From Lysobacterales bacterium (GTDB lineage Bacteria; Pseudomonadota; Gammaproteobacteria; Xanthomonadales; Xanthomonadaceae): 64,000 bases of DNA. Both the position numbers and the translations under genes were made by a program. The notes under the pieces were generated by a model. The model had not been told where the DNA came from. It ran no database searches and saw only the letters and a program-made list of their open reading frames with translations. This document shows, in pieces, positions 52,487 through 61,704 of the stretch (positions are counted from its first letter, which is position 1; every line of letters begins with the position of its first letter). The DNA lies in contig JADKCY010000003.1 in assembly GCA_016718605.1 (NCBI GenBank), positions 806,001-870,000 on the forward strand, written 5' to 3'.

Positions 52487-54592
52487 ATGTCCACGACCAC
52501 ACCACCGCCCATTGAACGCGCCGAAAACCTGCTTCGTCAGGGCTTGTGGCAACAGGCAAGTGACATTGCGCTGACCTGCCTGGGCGATTCGCAAACCGAG
52601 CTGCGTGCACGCGCGGTGCTGGCCAATGCCGCCATGCAGCTCGGCGAACACATGGTGGCGGTCACGCATTTCCAGGCCCTGCACAGCGCTTTACCGGCAC
52701 ACGCGGGAATCCGCAGCGCGCTGTCGATGGCACTCAACAACCTTGGCGCGAGCCAGTGGCAAATGGACGACAAGGTCCGCGCCGAAGGCCACTATCGCGA
52801 AGCGCTCGTCGTGGACTCGCGCAATCCGACAGCGTGGTTCAATCTGGCTGCACTATTGCAGGCGCGTCGTGACTTTGGCGCGGCCGCCGACGCCTATGCA
52901 GCCTGCTTCGCGATTGCTCCGGCTCACTTCGACGCTGGATTGCAGGCTGCCGTCTGCCAGCGCCTTCGAGGCGCCACAGATGAGGCTCGTCGTTGTTTGG
53001 GGGAGTTTGACCTCGCGCAATGCACGCCCGAACAGACCCTGCGGCTGGGCATGGAATGGTTGCAGCTTGGCGAGCAGACGCATGCCAGCGCGGCGCTCGC
53101 ACTGGGCAGCGCGTATGCCAGCGCGTCGGAACGGCTGCAGATGGCGCGCACCGCTCTGGACTGCGGAGACGTGACGACCGCCCGCGACTGCGCCGATGCC
53201 GCCCGGGAAAATAGCACCGACACACGAATCCAACTCGCCGCCTCGCTCATTGCTGCTCTCGCGATTCCCAAAGTTCCCAACGACATCGCCGACATTACTC
53301 AGGCACGCGCCAACTTTGTCCGTGGCGTGCAGGACCTGAGCAACACATGGTCGGCGCAGCGCCTGCGTCAGAGTGCCGCCAGCTTGGACGACCTCGCCCA
53401 TCGCCATTTGGAACTCGCGTACTACGGCGAAGATGATCTGCCACTCGCAAGCCGCTTCGGTGATTGGTACACGCGTGCGGCGGAGACCTTGGCGAACGCG
53501 CCAGCGCCGCCAACACCAGTCGCCGGACGCATTGCGCTGGTGTCCGCGCATTGGATGCTCGGCACGGTAGCTGCCTATTTCGGTAGCTGGATTCAGGCTC
53601 TGCGTGACGCGCACTGGGAGGTTGATCTGATTCATCTGGATCAGGCCACCGACCCGCAGACCGATGCCTTGGCTGCGCAAGCCAGTTGTTTTCTGCACCT
53701 TCCCGGGGCACTCGATACCGTCGTCAGCACACTGCGGGAACGCGCACCTGCCATCATCCTGTATCCGGAAATCGGGCTCAGCCCGCGTGTCCACGCGCTG
53801 GCCGCATTGCGGCTGGCACCCACGCAAATCGCCGCTTGGGGCCATCCTGTCACCAGTGGTCTGGCCACGATCGACTTCTGGCTGAGCTGCGCCGAAATGG
53901 AACCCACGAACGCCCAGCAGCACTATCGCGAACGCCTGCAGCTCCTGCCCGGGCTCGGCACCTGTTACCCGATGCCTGCCCGCGTGTCTGACGCATCCAG
54001 AGTGGAGCTGGGCTTGCCGCACACTCGCCATCTGTATGTTGTCCCGCACGCGGCGGTCAAAATTCATCCCGAACTGGACACTCTGCTGGTTCGCATCGCT
54101 GCAGCCGATCCACACGCGGCGTTCCTGCTGTTTGCGGACGGTACGCCAGCGCTCACGGTTCGCCTGCAACAGCGGCTTGCGCGTTGCTTCCATGCAGCAG
54201 GATTGACGTTGGCTGACCATGTGCGCTGGTTGCCGCGCGCCACACCCGAGCAATTTCGCAAGATCTTGGCGGTCAGTGACGTGATGCTGGACGCCGTGCG
54301 GTTTTCGGGTGGCAATACCTCGCTCGACGCCATCGCTCAGGGCTTGCCCCTGGTAACCCTGCCGGGCGAGTTCATGCGCAGCCGCCAGTCAACAGCCATG
54401 CTGCGTCGATGCGGTGTCGCAGAATTGATTGCCGCCACGCCAGACGACTATGTCGCGACCGCAGTGCGTGTCGCGTGTAACACCGAATTCGCCCATGACT
54501 TGCGCCAACGCCTGCACCAGGGCGCGCCAGATTTGTTCAACGATGCCGAGCCGCTTGGCGCACTGCTCGGCTGGTTGGCGCAACTGCGCTGA
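52487..54592 (+). CDS. TPR protein with GT41 (O-GlcNAc transferase/SPINDLY-like) domain
   Basis: A 701-residue cytoplasmic protein. The N-terminal half contains several TPRs (GHYREALVVDSRNPTAWFNL, GAAADAYAACFAIAPAHFDA). The C-terminal half (about 345-700) matches the GT41 catalytic region: VSAHWMLGTVAAYFGSW, PTQIAAWGHPVTSGLATIDF, LPGLGTCYPMPA, and the UDP-binding SGGNTSLDAIAQGLPLVTLP. Such proteins transfer GlcNAc or other sugars to Ser/Thr of target proteins; in bacteria the targets are often flagellar or adhesin proteins. No target gene is adjacent. It is divergent from tdh. Confidence 0.85.
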   Translation: MSTTTPPPIERAENLLRQGLWQQASDIALTCLGDSQTELRARAVLANAAMQLGEHMVAVTHFQALHSALPAHAGIRSALSMALNNLGASQWQMDDKVRAEGHYREALVVDSRNPTAWFNLAALLQARRDFGAAADAYAACFAIAPAHFDAGLQAAVCQRLRGATDEARRCLGEFDLAQCTPEQTLRLGMEWLQLGEQTHASAALALGSAYASASERLQMARTALDCGDVTTARDCADAARENSTDTRIQLAASLIAALAIPKVPNDIADITQARANFVRGVQDLSNTWSAQRLRQSAASLDDLAHRHLELAYYGEDDLPLASRFGDWYTRAAETLANAPAPPTPVAGRIALVSAHWMLGTVAAYFGSWIQALRDAHWEVDLIHLDQATDPQTDALAAQASCFLHLPGALDTVVSTLRERAPAIILYPEIGLSPRVHALAALRLAPTQIAAWGHPVTSGLATIDFWLSCAEMEPTNAQQHYRERLQLLPGLGTCYPMPARVSDASRVELGLPHTRHLYVVPHAAVKIHPELDTLLVRIAAADPHAAFLLFADGTPALTVRLQQRLARCFHAAGLTLADHVRWLPRATPEQFRKILAVSDVMLDAVRFSGGNTSLDAIAQGLPLVTLPGEFMRSRQSTAMLRRCGVAELIAATPDDYVATAVRVACNTEFAHDLRQRLHQGAPDLFNDAEPLGALLGWLAQLR

Positions 54593-54672
54593 TCGCGCTG
54601 GGCGCAGTGCATTGCGCGCGATGGGCATGCTGCCTACGCTTGCAGCCCACCCGGAAGAAAGGTCAGCTCGCC

Positions 54673-55938
54673 TTGTCTGCACGCACTCTCGACCAATGGC
54701 TGGCGTATCAGCTCCAGCAGCACCCAAAAGCGATCGCGCTTGGCCTGGAACGTACGCGCGCCGTCGCTGAGCGCTTGGGTGTACTTGCGCCTGCCGCGAG
54801 GGTGGTCAGCGTCGCGGGCACCAATGGCAAAGGCTCGACGGTAGCGTTTCTCGAAGCCTGCGCGCGCGCTGCGGGCTGGCGCGTAGGCGCCTTCACGTCA
54901 CCGCACGTCCTGCACTACAACGAGCGCATTCGTCTGGACGGAAAGGATGTCGATGACGCCCGTCTGATTGCGGCGTTCGAGTGCATCGACAGGGCGCGTG
55001 CGGACATTCCGCTGACCTATTTCGAATTCGGCACGCTCGCCGCCTTGCTGATCTTTGCCGAGGCGGGTCTGGACTTGGCGATTCTAGAAGTCGGCCTGGG
55101 TGGACGACTGGACGCCGTCAACGTGATCGACGCCGATATTGCAGTCATCACCGGTATCGGACTGGACCACACCGACTGGCTGGGCGAAAACCGCGACCTG
55201 ATCGGCGCAGAGAAGGCTGGCATCGCACGTCCTGGGCGACTGGCGGTGGTCGGCGATCGCGATGCGCCGGAGGGCCTACTGACGACACTTCGACAGCAGC
55301 ACGCGCAGATCCAACGGATTGGCGAGGATTTCGATGCGCGTGCGCTGGATGCCGAACACTGGCGCTATCACGATGACAGCACCGACTGGCGCCTGCCAAC
55401 GCCGGCGCTGGCGGCGGACTGCCAACGCGACAATGCAGCCTGTGCCGTGCGCGCAATGCGGGCTTTGGGCATCGGCGAGGTCGCTTGTCGACAGGGTGTC
55501 GCCACCGCCCACGCCAAAGCCCGTCTGCAGATTGTCGCGAAGGCACCGGACATCGTGCTCGATGTTGCCCACAACCCGCAGGCGGCGGAGCAGTTGGCGC
55601 GCTGGCTGGACAGCCATCCCCTTTGCGGCGCAACCCATGCGGTGTTTGCCGCACTGGGCGACAAAGATGCAGCTGGCATCGTCGACGCATTGGGCACCCG
55701 CATCGCGCATTGGCATCTGGCGGGCCTGGAAGTCGCTGGGCGCACGCAATCGGCGGCGCAATTGCAGGCCCGCGTCGATCGCTGGCCCGGGCCCTGGCAA
55801 ACCCATATCAGTGTCGCCAACGCCCTGTCCGCAGCGCGCCGCGCGGCCACCGTGCGTGATCGCGTTCTCGTTTTCGGCAGTTTTCACACCGTCGCGGAAG
55901 CCTGTCTCGCACTGCAGGACGAAGGCATTCAGCTCTGA
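54673..55938 (+). CDS. folC: Bifunctional folylpolyglutamate/dihydrofolate synthase
   Basis: Mur-ligase-related enzyme that adds glutamate to dihydropteroate and folates. The protein of about 421 residues has the ATP loop VAGTNGKGSTVAFLEA, FTSPHVLHYNERI, LEVGLGGRLDAVNVI and DVAHNPQAAEQLARWL. A TTG at 54673 (SARTLDQWLAYQL follows) is chosen because an AAAGG site lies about 10 bases upstream and it gives the family start; the frame is open back to ATG 54607. It begins the conserved row folC-SPOR-cvpA-purF. Confidence 0.93.
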   Translation: MSARTLDQWLAYQLQQHPKAIALGLERTRAVAERLGVLAPAARVVSVAGTNGKGSTVAFLEACARAAGWRVGAFTSPHVLHYNERIRLDGKDVDDARLIAAFECIDRARADIPLTYFEFGTLAALLIFAEAGLDLAILEVGLGGRLDAVNVIDADIAVITGIGLDHTDWLGENRDLIGAEKAGIARPGRLAVVGDRDAPEGLLTTLRQQHAQIQRIGEDFDARALDAEHWRYHDDSTDWRLPTPALAADCQRDNAACAVRAMRALGIGEVACRQGVATAHAKARLQIVAKAPDIVLDVAHNPQAAEQLARWLDSHPLCGATHAVFAALGDKDAAGIVDALGTRIAHWHLAGLEVAGRTQSAAQLQARVDRWPGPWQTHISVANALSAARRAATVRDRVLVFGSFHTVAEACLALQDEGIQL

Positions 55939-55980
55939 CGGCTATACTTCGCATCGGTTTTGGACGGCCCTGGGGGCGTC

Positions 55981-57048
55981 ATGGATGCGGCATTGAAACA
56001 GCGACTGATCGGCGCCACGGTGCTGGTTGCTCTAGCGGTGATCTTTCTTCCGATGTTGGTGCAAGGACCCGAACCGGCGCAATCCGAGGCGGAAACGGTG
56101 TCGTTGGATGCCCCACCCAAACCGACCTCGGACACCGAAGGTCGCCCCTTGGAAACCCGCGAAATCCTGCTGCCGCTGCCGAACGGGGCGACGCCATCGC
56201 CTGCCAGTGCGACTCCGACGCTCAGCGAGGATCCCAACGCCGTAGCGACCGTCGATACCACGGTTGCGCCGCGGATCGATGCGGTCAGTGGCGAAGCACT
56301 GACGCCAGTGGGCACCGCAACGCCTCAGAGCACCGCATCTGACACGACCGGCAGCGGCACCAGCGCAGCGGCGGCCGCGTCCACCGAGAGCCAAAGCACC
56401 GCCCTGAAGACTGCACCGGCCGTGATGCCGGTAGCACCGAGCAGTCAACCAGCAGCACCGGCAGCAACCGTGGCCGCACCTGCACCACAACCGGCGCTAA
56501 CGACCACCGAAGCGCCCTTGCCTGCCACGACCGCGAGCGGCAATTTCGCCGTCAATGTGGGTAGCTACGCCAACGTTGCCAATGCCGACGCCTTGCTGGC
56601 GAAACTCAAGGCTGCTGGCCTGGATGCCTATGCGGAAAGCATGTCGCTGGATGGCAAAGCCGTTCGCCGCATTCGCCTTGGACCCTACGCTCAACGCGCT
56701 GAAGCCGAGCGCGCCCGCGCCGCTGCCTTGCGCCTGCAGGCCGACCTACCCACCAGCGTGGTAAGCCTGGATGCCGTGACTCAACGCACCGAGCCCGTCC
56801 GCCCCACGCTCACCCGCGGATTTGCGGTACAAGTCGGCGCCTTCCGTGCCGAATCGGATGCCAACACCTTGGTCGGACGCTTGCGCGGCGCTGGCTTTAC
56901 CGCGTTTGCTGAACGCGTCAACGCGGATACCGGGCAACTCTGGCGTGTACGCGTCGGTCCCGAACTTGATCGCGCCGCCGCCGAACGTCGTCGCGGCGAG
57001 TTGAAGTCCAAAATGTCGCTCGACGGCATGATCGTCAGCCATCCTTGA
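55981..57048 (+). CDS. Membrane-anchored protein with two SPOR domains (DedD-like)
   Basis: A 355-residue bitopic protein. It has a short cytoplasmic start (MDAALKQRLIGA), a membrane helix at about 9-28, a long Pro/Ala/Thr-rich periplasmic linker, and two SPOR domains: FAVNVGSYANVANADALLAK...RIRLGPYAQ near 190-265 and FAVQVGAFRAESDANTLVGR...RVRVGPELD near 280-350. SPOR domains bind denuded septal glycan. Position between folC and cvpA matches DedD, which has only one SPOR domain in E. coli. ATG 55981 is preferred over one seven codons upstream. Confidence 0.88.
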   Translation: MDAALKQRLIGATVLVALAVIFLPMLVQGPEPAQSEAETVSLDAPPKPTSDTEGRPLETREILLPLPNGATPSPASATPTLSEDPNAVATVDTTVAPRIDAVSGEALTPVGTATPQSTASDTTGSGTSAAAAASTESQSTALKTAPAVMPVAPSSQPAAPAATVAAPAPQPALTTTEAPLPATTASGNFAVNVGSYANVANADALLAKLKAAGLDAYAESMSLDGKAVRRIRLGPYAQRAEAERARAAALRLQADLPTSVVSLDAVTQRTEPVRPTLTRGFAVQVGAFRAESDANTLVGRLRGAGFTAFAERVNADTGQLWRVRVGPELDRAAAERRRGELKSKMSLDGMIVSHP

Positions 57049-57087
57049 GCCTGTGATCCCCTGTCTCCTCCTATCGCCTGACACCGC

Positions 57088-57654
57088 ATGCTGACCTGGG
57101 CCGACATCGCGCTGCTGGTGATCCTTGGCCTGTCTACCGTGGTTGGCCTATGGCGCGGTTTCATCGTCGAAGTAATGTCGCTGGCGGTGTGGGTTGCGGC
57201 GTTCTGGATCGCATTCGCCTATGGCGACAGCGCGTCTGCGCTGTTCGAGTCCCAGGTGGCGCAACCGTCGGCACGACTGTTTCTCGGTTATTCGATGCTG
57301 TTCGTGCTGGCGCTGATTGTGGGCGGCCTCGCGACCTGGTTACTCGGCAAACTGGTCGAAAGCACCGGCTTGTCTGGCACCGACCGTCTGCTCGGCATGT
57401 TGTTCGGCTTACTGCGCGGTGCCGCGCTGGGTAGCGTGGCCGTGTTGCTGGCGGGATTCACCCCACTGCCTGCCGATCCCTGGTGGCAGGAATCGCGCAT
57501 CGTTCCGACCTTTCAGCGCGGTGCGGAATGGCTGCGGACCTGGCTGCCGGAATCCGTGGCGCAGGAAGTCAATTTCGTTCCGGTCATCGAACTGCGCTTA
57601 CCCGCACCCTCCTCCCCCGCGCCCCAGTCCCCGGCACCCCCCGTTGGCACTTGA
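57088..57654 (+). CDS. cvpA: CvpA family membrane protein
   Basis: A 188-residue inner-membrane protein with four hydrophobic helices: WADIALLVILGLSTVVGLWRG, VMSLAVWVAAFWIAF, FLGYSMLFVLALIVGGLATWLL and LGMLFGLLRGAALGSVAVLLAG. The GLWRGFIVEVMSL and DRLLGMLFGLLRG phrases are diagnostic. CvpA is linked to colicin V production and envelope stress tolerance in E. coli. It has a Pro-rich C-terminal tail. It sits directly before purF as in most gammaproteobacteria. Confidence 0.93.
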   Translation: MLTWADIALLVILGLSTVVGLWRGFIVEVMSLAVWVAAFWIAFAYGDSASALFESQVAQPSARLFLGYSMLFVLALIVGGLATWLLGKLVESTGLSGTDRLLGMLFGLLRGAALGSVAVLLAGFTPLPADPWWQESRIVPTFQRGAEWLRTWLPESVAQEVNFVPVIELRLPAPSSPAPQSPAPPVGT

Positions 57655-57687
57655 ATCAGCACGTCTCGCAACCAAGGAACTCCCCGC

Positions 57688-59160
57688 ATGTGCGGCATCA
57701 TCGGCATCGTCGGCACCAGTGAAATCGCCTCTGCGCTGTATGACGGCCTGACCGTCCTGCAACATCGCGGACAGGACGCCGCAGGCATCGCCACCGCGCA
57801 GGGCTCACGACTGCGCGTCCACAAGGGCAACGGTCTGGTGAAGGATGTGTTCGGCAAGGAGCATATGCACCTGCTGAGCGGACGCATGGGCATCGGTCAT
57901 TGCCGCTATCCCACCGCCGGTTCGGAAGGCTCGGACGAAGCCCAGCCGTTCTACGTCAACTCGCCGTATGGCATCGCCCTGGCGCACAACGGCAACCTGA
58001 TCAACACCGAACAACTGCGCGGCGAAGTGTTTGCGCAGGACCGTCGACAGGTGAACACCGATTCCGACTCCGAAGTGCTTCTCAACGTGTTCGCGCATGC
58101 CTTGGCGAAGCAGGGTGAACTAAGCCCCTCCGCCGCCATGCAAGCGGTCTGTGAAGTGCACGAGCGCTGCGTCGGTGGCTATGCGGTGGTCAGTCTGGTG
58201 CTGGGTCTGGGCTTGGTCGCCTTCCGCGATCCGCACGGCATCCGCCCGCTGGTACTGGGTCGCCGTGAAACCATGGAGGGCGTCGAGTATGCCGTCGCCT
58301 CGGAAAGCGTCGCGCTCGACATCCTCGGTTTCCAGCGCGTGCGCGACGTGGCACCCGGCGAGTGCGTGGTCATCACCTCGCGCGGCGAATTGCATGCGCA
58401 ACCTTGTGTTGCCTCGGCGCGTCCACACACGCCCTGCATTTTCGAATACGTCTACTTCGCGCGTCCCGACTCGATGATCGACGATGTTTCGGTGCACAAG
58501 GCGCGCATGCGCATGGGCGTGAAACTCGGCGAAAAGATCCTGCGCCTGCGCCCTGATCACGACATCGACACGGTCATCCCGATCCCCGACACCTCGCGTA
58601 CCTCGGCATTGGAACTGGCCAACGTGCTGGGCGTGAAGTACCGCGAAGGCTTCATCAAGAACCGCTACATCGGCCGCACCTTCATCATGCCGGGCCAAGG
58701 CGAGCGGGTGAAATCGGTGCGTCGCAAACTCAATCCGATTCCACTTGAATTCAAGGATCGCGTGGTGCTGCTGGTCGACGATTCCATCGTACGCGGCACC
58801 ACCAGCCGACAGATCATCCAGATGGCTCGCGAGGCCGGTGCGCGCAAGGTCTATTTGGCGTCAGCGGCGCCGCCGGTGCGTTATCCCAACGTGTATGGCA
58901 TCGACATGCCTTCTGCGGAAGAACTGGTCGCGCATGGTCGCAACGATCTCGAGGTGCAGCAGCAACTCGGCTGCGACTGGCTGATCTATCAGGATCTCGC
59001 CGACCTCGAAGCCGCCGTGGGCGGCCCCAAGCAACGTCTGACCCAGTTCGACTCATCCTGCTTCACCGGCGAGTACGTCACCGGCATCCAGCCCGGCTAC
59101 TTCGAGCGGATTCGCCAGCTGCGCTCCGACGAGGCAAAGCACCGCCGCCGCCAGAGCTGA
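57688..59160 (+). CDS. purF: Amidophosphoribosyltransferase
   Basis: First committed enzyme of purine synthesis, making phosphoribosylamine from PRPP and glutamine. The 490-residue protein keeps the N-terminal nucleophile Cys2 (MCGIIGIVG), so the Ntn-glutaminase domain should be active after Met removal. It also has LAHNGNLINTE, IPDTSRTSALELA and the PRPP loop LLVDDSIVRGTTS. It lies 33 bases after cvpA; the DUF455 gene follows 4 bases after its stop, suggesting co-transcription. Confidence 0.97.
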   Translation: MCGIIGIVGTSEIASALYDGLTVLQHRGQDAAGIATAQGSRLRVHKGNGLVKDVFGKEHMHLLSGRMGIGHCRYPTAGSEGSDEAQPFYVNSPYGIALAHNGNLINTEQLRGEVFAQDRRQVNTDSDSEVLLNVFAHALAKQGELSPSAAMQAVCEVHERCVGGYAVVSLVLGLGLVAFRDPHGIRPLVLGRRETMEGVEYAVASESVALDILGFQRVRDVAPGECVVITSRGELHAQPCVASARPHTPCIFEYVYFARPDSMIDDVSVHKARMRMGVKLGEKILRLRPDHDIDTVIPIPDTSRTSALELANVLGVKYREGFIKNRYIGRTFIMPGQGERVKSVRRKLNPIPLEFKDRVVLLVDDSIVRGTTSRQIIQMAREAGARKVYLASAAPPVRYPNVYGIDMPSAEELVAHGRNDLEVQQQLGCDWLIYQDLADLEAAVGGPKQRLTQFDSSCFTGEYVTGIQPGYFERIRQLRSDEAKHRRRQS

Positions 59161-59164
59161 CACC

Positions 59165-59983
59165 ATGAACCTGCACGACGCCGCGCTGCAGGTTCTGCGG
59201 CTGCGTGATCCCGCCGACAAAGTACGCGCTACCGCCGACACCGCCGCACGCTGGCGCGCAGGTGAACTCACGCTCGGCAGCAATATTGCCGCCGAGCCCC
59301 TGCCCGTCCCGGGCCGCCCGGACAAGCCCGAACTGGTTGCCCCGCGCGCCCTGGCGCAACGTGGCCTCGGCACGCCCGCCGGGCGCGCGGCCTTTCTGCA
59401 TGCCGTGGCGCACATCGAATTCAATGCCATCAATCTCGGCTGGGATGCGGTCTACCGCTTCCGCGACATGCCACGCGGCTTCTATGACGACTGGGTGGGC
59501 GTTGCCGATGATGAAGCGCGTCACTTCACCCTGCTGCAAGCGCGACTGCGCGAATTCGGCCATGGCTACGGCGACTTCCCCGCCCACAACGGCCTGTGGG
59601 ACATGGCCTGCCTGACCGCCGACGATTGCCTCACCCGCATGGCCCTGGTCCCGCGCGTGCTGGAAGCGCGTGGTCTGGATGTCACCCCGGCGATGATCGA
59701 CAAACTACGCCACCACAGCGACCACGCCAGCGTCGCCGCCCTGCAGATCATCCTCGACGAAGAAATCGGCCACGTCGCCGCAGGCAGTCGTTGGTATCTG
59801 TGGTGCTGCCAACAACGCGGTCTCGACCCCGCCAGCACGTTCCGCCAACTCCTCGCCGAACACGCCCCTAACGCCCTGCGCCCACCCTTCAACATCGACG
59901 CCCGCCGACAGGCCGGATTTGACGATGCGGAGGTGGATTGGTTGTTGGGGTATGGGTTGTCGGAGCGCACGCCGGGGCATTGA
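59165..59983 (+). CDS. DUF455 ferritin-like protein
   Basis: A 272-residue member of the DUF455 family, which has a ferritin-like four-helix fold. Candidate metal ligands are visible on separate helices: HIEFNAINL, DEARHFTLL and DEEIGHVAAG. The substrate is unknown; related ferritin-like enzymes are di-iron oxidases or hydroxylases. There is no signal peptide. The gene follows purF by 4 bases. Confidence 0.88.
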   Translation: MNLHDAALQVLRLRDPADKVRATADTAARWRAGELTLGSNIAAEPLPVPGRPDKPELVAPRALAQRGLGTPAGRAAFLHAVAHIEFNAINLGWDAVYRFRDMPRGFYDDWVGVADDEARHFTLLQARLREFGHGYGDFPAHNGLWDMACLTADDCLTRMALVPRVLEARGLDVTPAMIDKLRHHSDHASVAALQIILDEEIGHVAAGSRWYLWCCQQRGLDPASTFRQLLAEHAPNALRPPFNIDARRQAGFDDAEVDWLLGYGLSERTPGH

Positions 59984-60351
59984 GGCGGATGAAGGGGAGT
60001 TCCGTCGACGCCTCGGCGGGGCGTGCTCGCTCGCCCGACGCGCGACTGGCGTCACTCTTCCGCTCGTCATACTCGCGCAGGCGAGTATCCAGAACTGCGC
60101 TGATCTCGCGTCAATGATCTGTTGCTTGAAGCAGCAAAGATCAAGTGTTTTCGACGGCACATCCGTGTCCCGACGAAAACATCGCCCGCCTCCCTGCGGG
60201 CGACCCTTTGGGCTGATCCAAACCACAGCGCCGGTTGTGCAGAGGCCCAAATGGCAAAAGCCCGCAGCATCCAGTGCAGGCGCTTCGACCGTAGCGTCCA
60301 CTGACGACGAACAATCGAATCGTTGCACGTGTCATTGCCAACGCAAGACGA
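59984..60351. other. Palindrome-rich intergenic spacer
   Basis: About 370 bases with no convincing gene. Besides the REP-like unit at 60065-60092 it contains GTTTTCG/CGAAAAC arms at about 60146 and 60174 and a perfect CGCCCGC/GCGGGCG hairpin (60183-60202), which could act as a factor-dependent terminator for the purF operon. The clustering of dyads suggests repeated extragenic elements. No copies elsewhere in the window were recognised. Confidence 0.5.
60065..60092. repeat. REP-like palindromic repeat
   Basis: An 8-bp perfect stem ATACTCGC/GCGAGTAT around GCAG, flanked by CGTC and CCAG. The frame CGTCAT...GCG...ATCCAG is that of the widespread REP-like CGTCATTCCCGCG-AAGGCGGGAATCCAG elements of beta- and gammaproteobacteria, with compensating changes in both arms. 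Confidence 0.55.
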
Positions 60352-60972
60352 ATGTGCAAGAACGAAGGGCCGACCTACGAGTTGCTCACCGATCAGGTAG
60401 ATATGGACTCGCCGCACGCCAATCTATGCCAGCAAGACGAGACACATGGCTTGCCGCACCGGTGGAGGCAGGTTTTCACTCGTTGCTGGAGTAAACACCG
60501 ACTTCTCCCCACCTTGACTGCGCTCATCTTCGCGTCCACGAACGCGAACGCCTGTGTCTGCCTAAGCGGCGACCCCGTGAAGGACGAACTCGAAGTCGCC
60601 TATGAGACCGCCAATTTCGTCGTGATTGGCCGAGTCGGCCATACGACACGCCAGGCTGCCAGTACTGCAACTCCAGCGCACATTGACTCCTACCTCGACG
60701 CCGAAATCGAGATCATTGAGGTAATCAAGGGCAAGCCACCTGAGCAAACACCGCTGACGATGCATTTGGCGCAACTTCGAAGTGTCGATTCCTGCACTTT
60801 GGGTGGGCCATTTGCATGGCAAGGCGACTGGGTACTGTTGTTCCTCAAGTCATGGAAGGTGACCGCCGAGGATTTCGCATCGGGCTGCGATGCAGGATCA
60901 TTGGTCATCGGCGACCATGATCAACACGACGGGTTTGATCGCCATATTCAGCGACTTAGAGAACTGGAATGA
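60352..60972 (+). CDS. Exported protein with TIMP/netrin-like CxC start
   Basis: A protein of up to 206 residues; the real start may be the ATG at 60403. A hydrophobic stretch (LLPTLTALIFASTNANA) ends in an A-x-A cleavage site directly before CVC. The following CVCLSGDPVKDELEVAYETANFVVIGRV has the pattern of NTR/TIMP domains: Cys-x-Cys, then an amphipathic helix and FVVIGRV strand, with later cysteines in VDSCTLGG and ASGCDAG that could pair with the first two. The next gene starts inside its stop (ATGA), so both are probably co-expressed. The family call is from pattern only; function unknown. Confidence 0.65.
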   Translation: MCKNEGPTYELLTDQVDMDSPHANLCQQDETHGLPHRWRQVFTRCWSKHRLLPTLTALIFASTNANACVCLSGDPVKDELEVAYETANFVVIGRVGHTTRQAASTATPAHIDSYLDAEIEIIEVIKGKPPEQTPLTMHLAQLRSVDSCTLGGPFAWQGDWVLLFLKSWKVTAEDFASGCDAGSLVIGDHDQHDGFDRHIQRLRELE

Positions 60973-61508
60973 TGAAGACATCATCTCGCGCATTTGTACT
61001 GTTTCTCGCCCTGCTGCCAAGCAGCCTCGCCTTCTCCCAAAGCACGCCTCACCCGGTGGTGATTTCCGGGGCCTACAGTGTGGACTTTGGGGCGGATCAG
61101 CCACGGGTGATCCGGGATACCTTGCCGGGTCAGACTGAAAGTGCGGCGCGGGTGACCTATGTGGTGGAGAAGCCGCCCGCGCTGCGGATGGTTGGCACGA
61201 TTGCGCCTTACGGTGGCATTGCCGCTGCCGATGGCGAGGCGTACTTCGACTCGATGACGCGCAGCATTGAAGGCGGCATGCCGGGGATGAAGATCGCAAC
61301 GCAGCGGTCAATTCTGATCGGCACGCTGCCGGGTCGCGAGATCGAGGCCAACAATCGTCAGACCACCGTGCTGGCGCGGATGTTTGTCACCGAGAAGGAA
61401 CTGGTATTCGCCCAAGCGGTGTTTCAGAAGGGCAGCTCGCCCGGGCGCGCCGCGGCGACGGCCTTTCTGGGTTCGTTGACGGTGCTGCCTCAGGAGCCTG
61501 CGCGGTAG
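60969..61508 (+). CDS. Small exported protein of unknown function
   Basis: A 179-residue product with signal peptide MMKTSSRAFVLFLALLPSSLAFS. The mature part (about 155 residues) is predicted mainly beta: HPVVISGAYSVDFGADQPRV, RVTYVVEKPPALRMVGTIAP, MFVTEKELVFAQAVFQKG. It has no mature cysteines and no recognised motif. It overlaps the preceding NTR-like gene by ATGA, so the two are probably an operon. The last 15 coding bases (61491-61505) are repeated at 61528-61542 just past the stop. Confidence 0.72.
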   Translation: MMKTSSRAFVLFLALLPSSLAFSQSTPHPVVISGAYSVDFGADQPRVIRDTLPGQTESAARVTYVVEKPPALRMVGTIAPYGGIAAADGEAYFDSMTRSIEGGMPGMKIATQRSILIGTLPGREIEANNRQTTVLARMFVTEKELVFAQAVFQKGSSPGRAAATAFLGSLTVLPQEPAR

Positions 61509-61704
61509 AAATCATCACTCAGGCACCCAGGAGCCTGCGCGGCAGAAGCCGACCGGTCTGCAAAGCCGTCTGCGCGGTCCATTATTTCCGCCGATTCTTG
61601 GCCCATAACCGTGCTATGGACCGGCGAATCGTCGAAAACCTGTCCTCGCGCAGCTGACTTTTCGCCTCGATCGCTTCTGCCGCACAGACTCCTAGCCCTG
61701 AATC

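Noticed and set aside
52853..54253. 466-codon minus-strand frame opposite the TPR-GT41 gene
   Set aside because: Antisense to a gene with clear TPR and GT41 motifs; no signal, motif or ribosome site.
61491..61542. 15-bp direct repeat CAGGAGCCTGCGCGG around the stop at 61508
   Set aside because: Only two copies 37 bp apart; probably a local duplication without evidence for an attachment site or element.
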